In this document: one piece after another, positions 1-7,284 of the stretch
Numbering within the stretch: position 1 is the stretch's first letter
Layout of the letters: each line of letters begins with the position of its first letter
Assembly: GCA_016934395.1 (NCBI GenBank)
Contig: JAFGSZ010000101.1
Span: 1-46,004 of the forward strand
DNA length: 46,004 nucleotides
Direction: 5' to 3'
Source: Bacteroidales bacterium
GTDB taxonomy: Bacteria > Bacteroidota > Bacteroidia > Bacteroidales > UBA10428
Translations under genes and position numbers: made by a program
The notes under the pieces: generated by a model
What the model saw: the letters and a program-made list of their open reading frames with translations, nothing else
Database searches by the model: none
Told to the model about the DNA's origin: nothing

Positions 1-4
1 ATAT

Positions 5-77
5 GGCCCAGTAGTTCAATGGATAGAACATCAGACTTCGGATCTGAGGGTTGGGGGTTCGAGTCCTCCCTGGGTCA
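5..77 (+). tRNA. tRNA-Arg (anticodon TCG)
   Basis: A full cloverleaf can be folded by eye. The acceptor stem GGCCCAG pairs with CTGGGTC (one G-T pair). The D stem is GTTC/GAAC, the anticodon stem is TCAGA/TCTGA around loop CTTCGGA, and the T arm is GGGGG-TTCGAGT-CCTCC. The anticodon at loop positions 3-5 is TCG, which reads the arginine codon CGA. The discriminator base is A and no CCA is encoded. A REP-like palindrome begins about 80 bases downstream; tRNA 3' flanks are common landing sites for such elements. Confidence 0.95.
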
Positions 78-157
78 CTTTTCGATTTTATGTTTTTATC
101 TTTTAATTTGTTATATACCAAATTTTATATTCATGCTTAATTCCAGGCTGGATCTTT

Positions 158-179
158 GGCACAAGCGTCCGCTTGTGCC
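158..179. repeat. REP-like palindrome, copy 1
   Basis: A perfect inverted repeat with arms GGCACAAGCG and CGCTTGTGCC separated by the dinucleotide TC, 22 bp in all. It lies 133 bp upstream of the tyrosine transposase gene. The central dinucleotide places it in the opposite orientation to copies 2 and 3. With copy 2, 28 bp away, it forms a head-to-head pair like a bacterial interspersed mosaic element (BIME). Confidence 0.85.
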
Positions 180-207
180 TGTATTGCATCCTGAATATAG
201 ATAAATT

Positions 208-229
208 GGCACAAGCGGACGCTTGCGCC
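208..229. repeat. REP-like palindrome, copy 2
   Basis: The arms are GGCACAAGCG and CGCTTGCGCC around the dinucleotide GA. One arm position does not match (A opposite C here, which becomes a G-T pair on the bottom strand). The copy is base-for-base identical to copy 3 at 919-940 on the other side of the transposase gene, so the two probably share a recent origin. Confidence 0.85.
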
Positions 230-312
230 ATGGTTTACATTTATGTAAACTTATTTTAGGGCTAGACACCTGATACTTTGTATAAACACCTCATTTTTAT
301 TAACTTGTTTTT

Positions 313-861
313 ATGAGCAGAAAATACAAATTCAGGAATCATGATGGCTTATACTTCATTAGTTTTGCCACTGTAAATTGGATTGATCTGTTTATCAGAA
401 ACGAATACAAAGAAATAATTTTAGACAGCTGGCGATATTGTCAAAAAAATAAAGGACTAAATATTCATGCCTGGGTTATTATGTCTAACCACATCCATAT
501 GATAATCAGCAGCGGGACAAATAAGCTTGAAAATATCGTACGGGATATGAAAAGCTATACTTCAACCCGGCTAAAGATTGCAATATCCGAAAATCCAAAG
601 GAAAGCAGGCGTGATTGGATACTACAGATGATGAATAGTGCCGGAAAAATGAACGGAAATAATAATAACTTCCAGTTGTGGCAACAGCATAATAAACCTA
701 TCGAGTTATTCAATAATATAATTATGCAACAAAAATTAGATTACCTTCATAATAATCCTGTAGAACAAGGTATAGTCTATAAACCTGAAGATTATGTATA
801 TAGCAGTGCAATGGATTATTGTGGCGAAACAGGATTAATTGATGTTGTAATAATTGAATAA
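313..861 (+). CDS. REP-associated tyrosine transposase (RAYT, IS200-like Y1 superfamily)
   Basis: A 182-residue single-strand DNA transposase of the HUH/Y1 type. The HxH metal motif is H60-x-H62 (SNHIHMII). The candidate nucleophilic tyrosine is Y144 in KLDYLHNNPVEQG, the characteristic YxHNNPV block of this family. The C-terminal YVYSSAMDYCGETG stretch is also typical. Family members cut and join single-stranded REP palindromes, and RAYTs are usually single-copy domesticated genes rather than free insertion sequences. Matching palindromes lie on both sides (158-179, 208-229, 919-940), which strongly supports a RAYT/REP unit over an ordinary IS200. The frame is intact and starts with ATG. No partner gene (for example tnpB) is present. 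Confidence 0.93.
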   Translation: MSRKYKFRNHDGLYFISFATVNWIDLFIRNEYKEIILDSWRYCQKNKGLNIHAWVIMSNHIHMIISSGTNKLENIVRDMKSYTSTRLKIAISENPKESRRDWILQMMNSAGKMNGNNNNFQLWQQHNKPIELFNNIIMQQKLDYLHNNPVEQGIVYKPEDYVYSSAMDYCGETGLIDVVIIE

Positions 862-918
862 TTGCTTTGAAGAATAATTTATAGTATACAAGATATATTT
901 ACAAGAGGCAAAAATAGA

Positions 919-940
919 GGCACAAGCGGACGCTTGCGCC
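919..940. repeat. REP-like palindrome, copy 3
   Basis: Identical over 22 bp to copy 2, with arms GGCACAAGCG and CGCTTGCGCC. It lies 58 bp downstream of the RAYT stop codon and in the same orientation as copy 2. It also lies just past the 3' end of the PepSY-like gene on the opposite strand, so it separates two convergent genes. Confidence 0.85.
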
Positions 941-969
941 ATTATAGCCATTATATTAGAATCATTGAG

Positions 970-1413
970 CTACTGAACGTACTCTTCAGTTTTTTCAACA
1001 ACAATATTTTTCCCGTTGCTGTCTAATTTAATTACTATCAGTTTATTTTCATTATTCAGGTTTACCCGGACATAACGAACCGGGCTGGTATTAACAATAC
1101 TCTCGGTAAACAATATTTTTCCCGAGGGATAATTTTTTTTCAGATACTCTGATAATAATACGGGAATATCAAAATCAGAAATAGTTTCAGAAGTCTCTAT
1201 CCATTGGCCATTATCATTAAATGCAGCTGTGTACATGCTCCCTCGTTTGTAATATTCCAGATAATAGATTGCATTTTCATATTTCCAGTTATCAATCCTG
1301 GTATCAGGATATTTTTCCATAAATGCAGATTCAATGTTATCAGGCAGTATCTCATCCTGTGAGTAAACAAAAAAAGACATACTCAAAAAAAAATAAATTA
1401 AAAGTGTCTTCAT
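970..1413 (-). CDS. secreted PepSY-like protein
   Basis: About 147 residues. The reading frame stays open for 33 more codons upstream, but the ATG at 1413 is preferred because it is followed directly by a clean signal peptide (MKTLLIYFFLSMSFFVYSQ). The mature part has the pattern of the Bacteroidota PepSY-like / DUF2874 family: a DxWKYE strand, a YTAAFNDNGQWIETSE block (aliphatic strand, then D-G-x-W), a 'IP' helix, and a final beta strand with charged residues. These small periplasmic proteins have no established biochemical role; related folds inhibit peptidases or bind metal-stress partners. It is monocistronic and convergent with the RAYT gene, with REP copy 3 between them. Confidence 0.75.
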   Translation of the reverse strand: MKTLLIYFFLSMSFFVYSQDEILPDNIESAFMEKYPDTRIDNWKYENAIYYLEYYKRGSMYTAAFNDNGQWIETSETISDFDIPVLLSEYLKKNYPSGKILFTESIVNTSPVRYVRVNLNNENKLIVIKLDSNGKNIVVEKTEEYVQ

Positions 1414-1667
1414 GTAATTATGTATTTCGGTTTGTTTAATTATGACGGTTGAAATTAAAAATGTAACCTTCTGTCGGATAAAAATTTGGTTAGGTATCTG
1501 TGTGAAACTCACTAATTATTCTCAAAGGGCGAAAGATAATGTTTAGTTTTATACCGTTTAAATTTTGAACAACCTACACTTCCAGGTGTTTTAAAAATCA
1601 AAACAAAGATTTTACTGTGTTCCTTTAAAATTTATTCAATAAATCCTCACAATTAAAATTACTATTT

Positions 1668-2054
1668 ATGAAAAATGCTACTTCTGTTGTCCGTATTGTT
1701 TTGGGTGTATTAATTGTTTTTTCCGGCGCCAATAAATTTGGAGACTGGCTGAATGCAGCTTATATGAAAGATGCCATGCAATTTGTTGTTGAGCTTTCGA
1801 ATATCGGGGCGGGTTTTGTAATAAAAGCTATTGGTTTGTTGGAAATACTTATTGGCCTTGCCCTGCTGACAAATAAATTTACAATACTGGCCACCCTGGC
1901 TTTAATACCCCTGATTATCGGTATACTCGTTTTTCATATATTTCTCGATTTAAAAGGAATCGGAGTAGCTGTAATTGTTTTTGTTATGAATATTTTTCTG
2001 CTGTATTCTTATAAAGATAATGTTTCGGCCATTTTTAAATTTAATAATCAGTAG
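1668..2054 (+). CDS. DoxX-like small membrane protein
   Basis: 128 residues with four hydrophobic segments at about 6-20, 46-69, 70-93 and 96-115. The N-terminal RIVLGVLIVFSGANKFGDW resembles the 'lGl.fl.sGi.Kl' opening of the DoxX/DoxD family, and the segment layout fits that family. DoxX-like proteins are inner-membrane proteins of mostly unknown role, some linked to quinone or thiol redox. The gene stands alone, so the context gives no further hint. The ATG at 1668 is the only sensible start because the first transmembrane helix follows it directly. Confidence 0.75.
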   Translation: MKNATSVVRIVLGVLIVFSGANKFGDWLNAAYMKDAMQFVVELSNIGAGFVIKAIGLLEILIGLALLTNKFTILATLALIPLIIGILVFHIFLDLKGIGVAVIVFVMNIFLLYSYKDNVSAIFKFNNQ

Positions 2055-2097
2055 AAAAAGTATAATTGGGCCGCAACTGGCCAAACAGACTAATTTG

Positions 2098-2119
2098 CCG
2101 CCAAGCAGGCGTTTGTGCC
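2098..2119. repeat. degenerate REP-like palindrome
   Basis: By hand alignment about 14 of 22 positions match the reverse complement of REP copies 2/3. The CAAGC core and the TTGTGCC end are kept while the centre and left arm have drifted. It sits in the intergenic space after the DoxX-like gene. The call is weak and rests on similarity to the three clear copies upstream. Confidence 0.35.
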
Positions 2120-2162
2120 GGTAGTTATTTATTTTTAACAATGCTGACTACCCGAAGCTATT

Positions 2163-2345
2163 TTATTTTTTACCAACCAGGCACACCGAAATACATATTC
2201 CGCAAATCCGTTTGTCAATTTTAAGGTTTAGTTGTGTCAATTCTCCACACTTTTCTTTGCATTTTTGTACATCATAAAATTCATCCCGGTGCACATTGAT
2301 ATTCCAAAATTTTCCGTTGGCTGCATGGGTGTGACATTTGTCCAC
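2163..2345 (-). CDS. possible cysteine-rich small protein (unrecognised)
   Basis: About 60 residues from a GTG start, on the same strand as and 49 bp after the six-helix membrane protein gene. It is rich in regularly spaced cysteines: K-C-H near the start, CKEKCGEL in the middle and CGICISVC near the end. The frame stays open about 13 codons upstream of the GTG and adds a CSNC, giving C-x2-C-x3-C-x-H, but no ATG, GTG or TTG lies there. This is metal-binding-like, for example a zinc ribbon or Fe-S fold. It could be a real small protein with an unusual start or the tail of a decayed gene. I do not recognise the family and assign no function. Confidence 0.4.
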   Translation of the reverse strand: MDKCHTHAANGKFWNINVHRDEFYDVQKCKEKCGELTQLNLKIDKRICGICISVCLVGKK

Positions 2346-2394
2346 ACAATTAGAACATTTTCCAAACTTGATTTCTTCCCGAAAAAATTATTTA

Positions 2395-3075
2395 TTAAGC
2401 TTTTTTATCCGTTAATAAAGTATTTCCCTTGGTAAGCCATGAAACACCAAAAGCCCACAATGCAATCGTTTCAAGCCAGAAAACCGGATCAAATTTAATA
2501 AGACCCTCACAGCGTCCAAGGTTCAGACAAATGGAATACACTGCAATTAAAAGAATAGAAGCAAGCATTACGTACCCGCATATTTTGTAAAGCCTGTTCC
2601 TTTTTAATTTCATTTTTGTAATTTCGCCTTTATTTATTGTGAACAAAAAAATGGAGAAATAGGCAAGCACAAGGAAAAACCCCGCAGCCGAAGTAAAATG
2701 TATAACACTGATAATATGATTTTCAATTGGGTTTGGAATACAGCGTGTTAATGAGTCGGTGACAGATGTAGGAAAAAATGCCACTCCCAAAGCAAAAAGG
2801 CAGGCTAGATTACCGGCTACTGCATCTCTGTTGTCGTATCCTTTATATGCAAATAAAAATAAGGCAATTGCACAAAGAATACCCACAAAAATATTTCTCA
2901 TATTGGTATGGTAATAACTGCTGATAGAACCCTGAATTTCTTCACAACCGCCACAAACAACACTTCCAATCACCAGTACTACAGAAAATGCCACACCAAG
3001 TATTCCAACAGCTTTTCTCAACGTAAGATAGGATATGAGCTGCGGATCCTGCTTTTTTTCATTATTGTTTTCCAT
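2395..3075 (-). CDS. six-helix integral membrane protein, unknown function
   Basis: 226 residues with six predicted membrane spans at about 20-41, 60-79, 86-104, 119-147, 163-184 and 197-215. A short loop carries SISSYYHTNMRNIFVG, followed by YKGYDNRDAVAGNLAC, which looks like the conserved centre of a family seen in Bacteroidota. The overall layout recalls DUF998 or Frag1/Sfk1-type proteins, but I cannot place it firmly. Two cysteines (C41, C44) sit just after helix 1. The ATG at 3075 fits. The cysteine-rich ORF 2163-2345 follows on the same strand and may be co-transcribed. Confidence 0.6.
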   Translation of the reverse strand: MENNNEKKQDPQLISYLTLRKAVGILGVAFSVVLVIGSVVCGGCEEIQGSISSYYHTNMRNIFVGILCAIALFLFAYKGYDNRDAVAGNLACLFALGVAFFPTSVTDSLTRCIPNPIENHIISVIHFTSAAGFFLVLAYFSIFLFTINKGEITKMKLKRNRLYKICGYVMLASILLIAVYSICLNLGRCEGLIKFDPVFWLETIALWAFGVSWLTKGNTLLTDKKA

Positions 3076-3445
3076 GACTTATATAATGTTGGTTAACTAT
3101 TTGCTTAACGTTTTTTCAAAATATTTTAAACCGAAACGATAATCCAATAATCCATAGGTAAATAAAATCTAATCCGGATTATTTTTCACAAATCTGCCCT
3201 GCCACTTTCCATAAACTATCCTTAAATGTAAATAACCTGCACCTTAAATCCAAAATTTGTGTCAATAATTTGCAGTGTTTCAAAAACATAAGATTTGAAA
3301 TTATTCAGTTTTAAAATTGATAATTTCAATTTGGTAAAATTCAAATTACTATTACAGGAAAATTGGCCATAGTCCAATATTTCAAAAATCAATGGTATCA
3401 TCCTGCACATAAAATCTATCTTTGTTATTTTTCACAAAACAATAA
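3076..3445. other. AT-rich intergenic region between divergent genes
   Basis: About 370 bp separate the divergent six-helix membrane protein and modF-like genes. It is AT-rich with no convincing ORF; a 62-codon frame on the minus strand (3222-3410) lacks family features. The only motif I can name is the TATCTTTG box near its right end. Confidence 0.5.
3417..3424 (+). promoter_or_regulatory. candidate -7 box (TATCTTTG) for the modF-like gene
   Basis: It matches the Bacteroidota primary-sigma -7 consensus TAnnTTTG, 21 bp before the start codon at 3446, which implies a short leader. No clear -33 TTTG is seen at the usual distance upstream, so the assignment is tentative. Confidence 0.35.
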
Positions 3446-4843
3446 ATGGGGCCGGAACTTTTCATAAAATTTAAAAATGTTGGTTTTCGTTTTTATGCGA
3501 AAGAGGTTTTTGGCAACACCAGTTTACAAATTTGCAATGGGCAGCATTTGGCTGTTGTAGGAGAAAATGCCAGCGGGAAAACAACATTTGGAAAAGCCCT
3601 TGCCGGAATATTGCCTGTTATTAGGGGAACTGCTGATTATTACATTCCCTTCGAGAAAATTACATCAGTAAATTTTCAGTCTACTTTAAAACTCTCCTCA
3701 CACGAAAATCCTTACCTGCAGCAGCGTTGGAACAGCTTTGACTCTATACATGCCCCGCTGGTAAAAGATTATTTCTGGCCAGACGGTAAAATTAATTCTG
3801 AAACAAAAAAACTACTTCACGAATTTGGCGCTGAAGTTTTATTAAATAAAAAAAACATTGAGCTTTCAAACGGTGAATTGCGAAAAATAGAATTGATCAG
3901 GGCATTTTCTTCCGATGCCCGGATAATTATTATCGATAATGCTTTTATAGGATTGGATCAGGAAGGCACGAGGATATTAAAAGATACACTGAATAAAATA
4001 TCAAAATCTAAAACCCTGGTATTACTTGCTTTAGAAACCGATGAATTGCCTGATTTTATTACCCAAACACTCTATTGCAGGGATATGCTGGTATATCGCG
4101 AGCCAATCATTCAAAAAACAGGAAAAGCATTAAAACACCTGCCGGTAAATTTAATACCTGTATATCCCGCCCTCCCCGATATTATGGTTTCAATTGAGGA
4201 TGTAAATATAAACTATGATGGTCAGGAAATATTAAAATCAATTAACTGGCAGATTAAAGCCGGAGAACACTGGGCCCTCATCGGCCCAAACGGAAGCGGG
4301 AAAACCACCTTGCTCAGTTTATTTATCGGGGATAATCCACAGGCCTATGCTCAAAAAATCTGGCTGTTTGGAAGACAACGCGGAACAGGAGAAACCATCT
4401 GGGATATCAAACGGAAAATTGGTTTTATCTCAGCCGAATTGCACCAGTACTGCCCCAGGCACCATACTGTTCAACAGGTATTAATAGATGATATTGCCTG
4501 GATATATCCGGGAATCGACCGCAAGGAAATTTTACGAAACGCCGGCATCTGGATAAAATGGTTTGGAATAGCCCAAAGCTTTGATACCCTTTTCGGGCAA
4601 CTGTCATCGGGTGAACAACGGCTGCTGCTTTTTATACGCACGCTGATATATCCGTTTGCACTGCTAATCGCAGACGAGCCCTGCCAGGGACTTGATGAAC
4701 AGAATGTACAAAAAATAAAGAGCGTTTTTCATTACATTGCAAAAAATACCGGCGCTTCAACAATTTATGTTACACACAGACACATGGAGTTGCCCGAATC
4801 AACCAGACTTGTTTTTGACCTGTCTGAAAAAAACAAAAAGTAA
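3446..4843 (+). CDS. modF: ModF/PhrA-type tandem ABC ATPase
   Basis: 465 residues with two ABC ATPase domains and no membrane segments, as in ModF (PhrA). Domain 1 (about 5-220): Walker A GENASGKTT at 39-47, signature LSNGE at 140-144, Walker B IIIIDNAF at 161-167. Domain 2 (about 245-460): Walker A GPNGSGKTT at 280-288, signature LSSGE at 386-390, Walker B ADEP at 409-412, switch histidine H444. Domain 1 has Asn165 where the catalytic Glu is expected, and Leu196 where the switch His aligns, so it probably binds but does not hydrolyse ATP. ModF is linked to molybdate metabolism in other bacteria. No modABC lies nearby, although modD is about 17 kb away. It could be another soluble twin-ABC protein, but length and domain order favour ModF. 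Confidence 0.75.
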   Translation: MGPELFIKFKNVGFRFYAKEVFGNTSLQICNGQHLAVVGENASGKTTFGKALAGILPVIRGTADYYIPFEKITSVNFQSTLKLSSHENPYLQQRWNSFDSIHAPLVKDYFWPDGKINSETKKLLHEFGAEVLLNKKNIELSNGELRKIELIRAFSSDARIIIIDNAFIGLDQEGTRILKDTLNKISKSKTLVLLALETDELPDFITQTLYCRDMLVYREPIIQKTGKALKHLPVNLIPVYPALPDIMVSIEDVNINYDGQEILKSINWQIKAGEHWALIGPNGSGKTTLLSLFIGDNPQAYAQKIWLFGRQRGTGETIWDIKRKIGFISAELHQYCPRHHTVQQVLIDDIAWIYPGIDRKEILRNAGIWIKWFGIAQSFDTLFGQLSSGEQRLLLFIRTLIYPFALLIADEPCQGLDEQNVQKIKSVFHYIAKNTGASTIYVTHRHMELPESTRLVFDLSEKNKK

Positions 4844-4955
4844 GGTGAGCTCAATCCGCTTTATATTTCTGATTTAATAATGATTGATCTTTTAATGTGG
4901 TATAAAAGTATTTCATGGTATTATTGGTTCAATACAGCATATTGGCATTAACTAT

Positions 4956-5603
4956 TTATTTCTCATAACGATAATGTCCTATAATTTCATAGTCAAATAA
5001 ACAATCTGCAAGTACCTGTCCTCCCCCGATATTGTGAATAATTAAATGTCTTTCTCCATCGGCTGATTTTTTGTTTGCCACGATTCCGATATGAGTTATA
5101 CCGCCACCCAGGTTCCAGCAAACAATATCACCCGGAAAATAACGATCAGGATTTTTACTAATGGATTTAATCTGCCCATATCGGGCAAAGAATGTCATAA
5201 GATTCGGCACTCTTCTGTGATCTATATTCTTGTCAGGACCGGAAAGCCCCCAATTTTTAGGATACTTATCAAAATGTGCTACCATATCTTCATGAACTTC
5301 CTTCTGCAAATCTATTCCCAGTTTTCTATAAGCCCGTATAATAACATCGGTGCATACTCCTCTGTTGGCCGGAACATCACCATTTGGATAATCTATCCTG
5401 AAATAGGCAGGATCGTACAATACATGTTGCCGGGTTAATACAAGAGCAGAGTCGGCAAGTTTGCTGTAAAAATCTGATTGTCCTGAAATATTAAAGCACG
5501 AAAAAAATAATATGCACAAACCCAACCATACGGTATTTTTACCATGCGAAGGACTTCCGGCAAATAAAGTATTCTTAATATAAATATATTTAAGGTTCAG
5601 CAT
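4956..5603 (-). CDS. DUF1287 family secreted protein (NlpC/P60-like fold)
   Basis: 215 residues with an N-terminal hydrophobic segment at about 25-37. The FFSC ending at Cys36 could be a lipobox; otherwise cleavage after SGQS is likely. The body matches the DUF1287 (YijF) family: RIDYPNGDVPANRGVCTDV, then IRAYRKLGIDLQKEVHEDM, a PxxWGLSGPDKNIDHRRVPNL block, PGDIVCWNLGGGITHIGIV and HNIGGGQVL. The conserved Cys84, His171 and His190 look like a cysteine-peptidase-type active site. Related folds act on cell-wall peptides, but the substrate of DUF1287 is not established. The true start may be one of several; the frame opens at ATG 5603. Confidence 0.85.
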   Translation of the reverse strand: MLNLKYIYIKNTLFAGSPSHGKNTVWLGLCILFFSCFNISGQSDFYSKLADSALVLTRQHVLYDPAYFRIDYPNGDVPANRGVCTDVIIRAYRKLGIDLQKEVHEDMVAHFDKYPKNWGLSGPDKNIDHRRVPNLMTFFARYGQIKSISKNPDRYFPGDIVCWNLGGGITHIGIVANKKSADGERHLIIHNIGGGQVLADCLFDYEIIGHYRYEK

Positions 5604-5831
5604 AAAAGAAAAACGTTACAGAAAGCATTAAAATTATGCTATACTTTTAAAATTGTACAACAGTGTATAAACCCGTTCGTTGTATATCTCCTTTATATTT
5701 TTTGAAGTACACAGCAGTTAATTTTTCTTCAATTTTCAAAAATGAACTACCTCACCGCAAACTGTTGATGTATCAACATATGAATTTCTGAATCTTTGAA
5801 ACAAGCATCGGAGTATCGGCCTAACGGCGAA

Positions 5832-5954
5832 GAGGGTGTCTAAAAAGAAGTTATTTCTCGCCAAGACGCTCAGAGGTTAGTTGTTGATAACCTAAACTCT
5901 GCGACTTAGCGGCTTTGCGAGAATTCCTAGTGTTCTGACTTTTTGGACAGCCTC
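5832..5954. mobile_element. MITE-like element with nested inverted repeats (123 bp)
   Basis: The left end reads GAGGGTGTCTAAAAAG and the right end, reverse-complemented, reads GAGGCTGTCCAAAAAG: 14 of 16 match. Inside is a second inverted pair: TCTCGCCAAGACGCTCAG on the left against TCTCGCAAAGCCGCTAAG from the right, around a loop near 5880-5893. The outer ends resemble termini I associate with IS1182-like elements in Bacteroidota, and the core resembles the widespread 'cgcaaagacgc' intergenic repeats. There is no ORF, so it would be non-autonomous. No clear target duplication was found. Confidence 0.6.
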
Positions 5955-6075
5955 ATGCGCTTCGCTATCGGGATTATTCCCCTCGTTTCCGTAAACCGGA
6001 ACAAGCTTTAAAATCACTTCTTTAAGTTCGTTCGACTTACTCCCGATAACTTCGGGATGAATGCGTTTCACTTTT
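5955..6075. repeat. imperfect inverted sequence next to the MITE
   Basis: The segment begins ATGCGCTTCGCTATCGGGAT and ends with CCCGATAACTTCGGGATGAA followed by TGCG, so its two ends are partly inverted copies. A small hairpin TCCCGA-TAACT-TCGGGA lies at the right side. No ORF is present. It may be a neighbouring repeat or an older element abutting the MITE. Confidence 0.35.
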
Positions 6076-6159
6076 AAAATTTAAGTCTCCCGAATAAAAA
6101 GCTCCGGTTATAGTCCATTTCAGAGATTAAAATTCTCTTTAAATAATGTCATTCAAAAT

Positions 6160-7284
6160 CTAAAAACTTATTCCTCCCATAAACTCTGCACCTTTTCTTG
6201 AAAGCATTCCCTTTGAGAACGGTATGGAGAATTCTCTGTTAACCCGGATTTCAAAAAATACTGATTTTTTATAATCTAACTGGTACTGAATTCCGGCCCC
6301 GTAAGCATACCCGATCTGTTGATCAGAAGCCAGATTATACTTGTCTGTAATTTTTTGAACCTGGTCTTCCGCCAAATACATTTGAGTAATCGTGTTATCA
6401 TTTACAATATTTAAAGCATAATTTAAACCGATATTTACATAGGGCCTGATTTTTATATGGGGAACAGTATACCTTAATAAAACCGGAACTTCAATGGTGG
6501 ATAAAGAAGTAGATACATCAACTAAAGAATTAAAAAAATCCGACTTCCAAGAAAAAATGCTGTGGTAAAATCCCAGGCCCAGATAAGTACTAAAGTCACT
6601 CGCTTTAATAGGTGCATCGAAAAAAGCACCAAAATAAATACTTTGATCTGCATTAAAATTTACACTTTCAAAAATTTCATTCGAATTGTTCCTGGAAGCA
6701 ATTAATCGGGTATGTATCAAACCAACAAAAAAACCATATTTGGTATAAGGAAAAGGAATTTTTTCGCATGAATTATACCCGGAAATAAATTTGGCAATGG
6801 AATATTTTGTATAACCGGCATTGCCGGATATTTCCTTATAATATTCACAATCCGAGGTTATTTCTGCCAACTTCTCATGAAAAGAAGAACTATTATCCGA
6901 ACTCTTCTTAGATATTTCAATTAAAGAAACGCTATCTTTTTCAATATAAAATCTCCTGATCTTTTTCCCTTTATAGTAATATAATGTATTTTCTCCTGTC
7001 AGTAACCGTTCCATAAAAACTCTTTGCAGAGATTCTCCGATTTGTATTTGCTTTGATACATAAACACGGCCGTCTTTAAAACCATATTCAACAACCTCAT
7101 TGGGAGTATATCGTTTAATAATTTCTCCATTTTTTACCTGGCAAAATTTTGAGTTAGTCCGATCACCTCCATCTTCAAGGTTAACGCCCATTTGGGTTGT
7201 GCTTTCTGTTATATAATATGCTCTTTGTCCAAATAATGAAAAACTAAAAATATTCAGAAACAAAATCAGGGATAATATTTTCAT
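6160..7284 (-). CDS. secreted outer-membrane beta-barrel protein, Bacteroidota-specific
   Basis: 374 residues. The signal peptide is MKILSLILFLNIFSFSLFGQ with a likely cleavage after Gln20. An N-terminal soluble portion (about 21-165) with repeated short beta strands (VEYGFKDGRVYV, TLYYYKGKKIRRFYI) precedes a C-terminal half (about 180-374) of alternating polar/aromatic strands (YGFFVGLIHTRL, IYFGAFFDAP, STYLGLGFYHSIF, VPVLLRYTVP, RPYVNIGLNYAL, KSVFFEIRVN) ending GAEFMGGISF. This is the layout of 'outer membrane protein beta-barrel domain' proteins. No substrate can be inferred. It is monocistronic, with the MITE downstream. Confidence 0.75.
   Translation of the reverse strand: MKILSLILFLNIFSFSLFGQRAYYITESTTQMGVNLEDGGDRTNSKFCQVKNGEIIKRYTPNEVVEYGFKDGRVYVSKQIQIGESLQRVFMERLLTGENTLYYYKGKKIRRFYIEKDSVSLIEISKKSSDNSSSFHEKLAEITSDCEYYKEISGNAGYTKYSIAKFISGYNSCEKIPFPYTKYGFFVGLIHTRLIASRNNSNEIFESVNFNADQSIYFGAFFDAPIKASDFSTYLGLGFYHSIFSWKSDFFNSLVDVSTSLSTIEVPVLLRYTVPHIKIRPYVNIGLNYALNIVNDNTITQMYLAEDQVQKITDKYNLASDQQIGYAYGAGIQYQLDYKKSVFFEIRVNREFSIPFSKGMLSRKGAEFMGGISF

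Noticed and set aside
19..204. Open frame of 61 codons over the tRNA-Arg
   Set aside because: It reads through the tRNA and the first REP palindrome and has no protein-like features.
313..861. Active IS200/IS605 element
   Set aside because: Protein motifs (HNNPV, YSSA) and the flanking 22-bp palindromes fit the RAYT group better; no tnpB or typical IS200 end hairpins were found.
2232..2435. Plus-strand frame of 67 codons
   Set aside because: It is the antisense of the cysteine-rich minus frame and the end of the six-helix protein gene, with no start context or domain.
3222..3410. Minus-strand frame of 62 codons in the gap before modF
   Set aside because: AT-rich chance frame; no signal peptide, domain or operon context.
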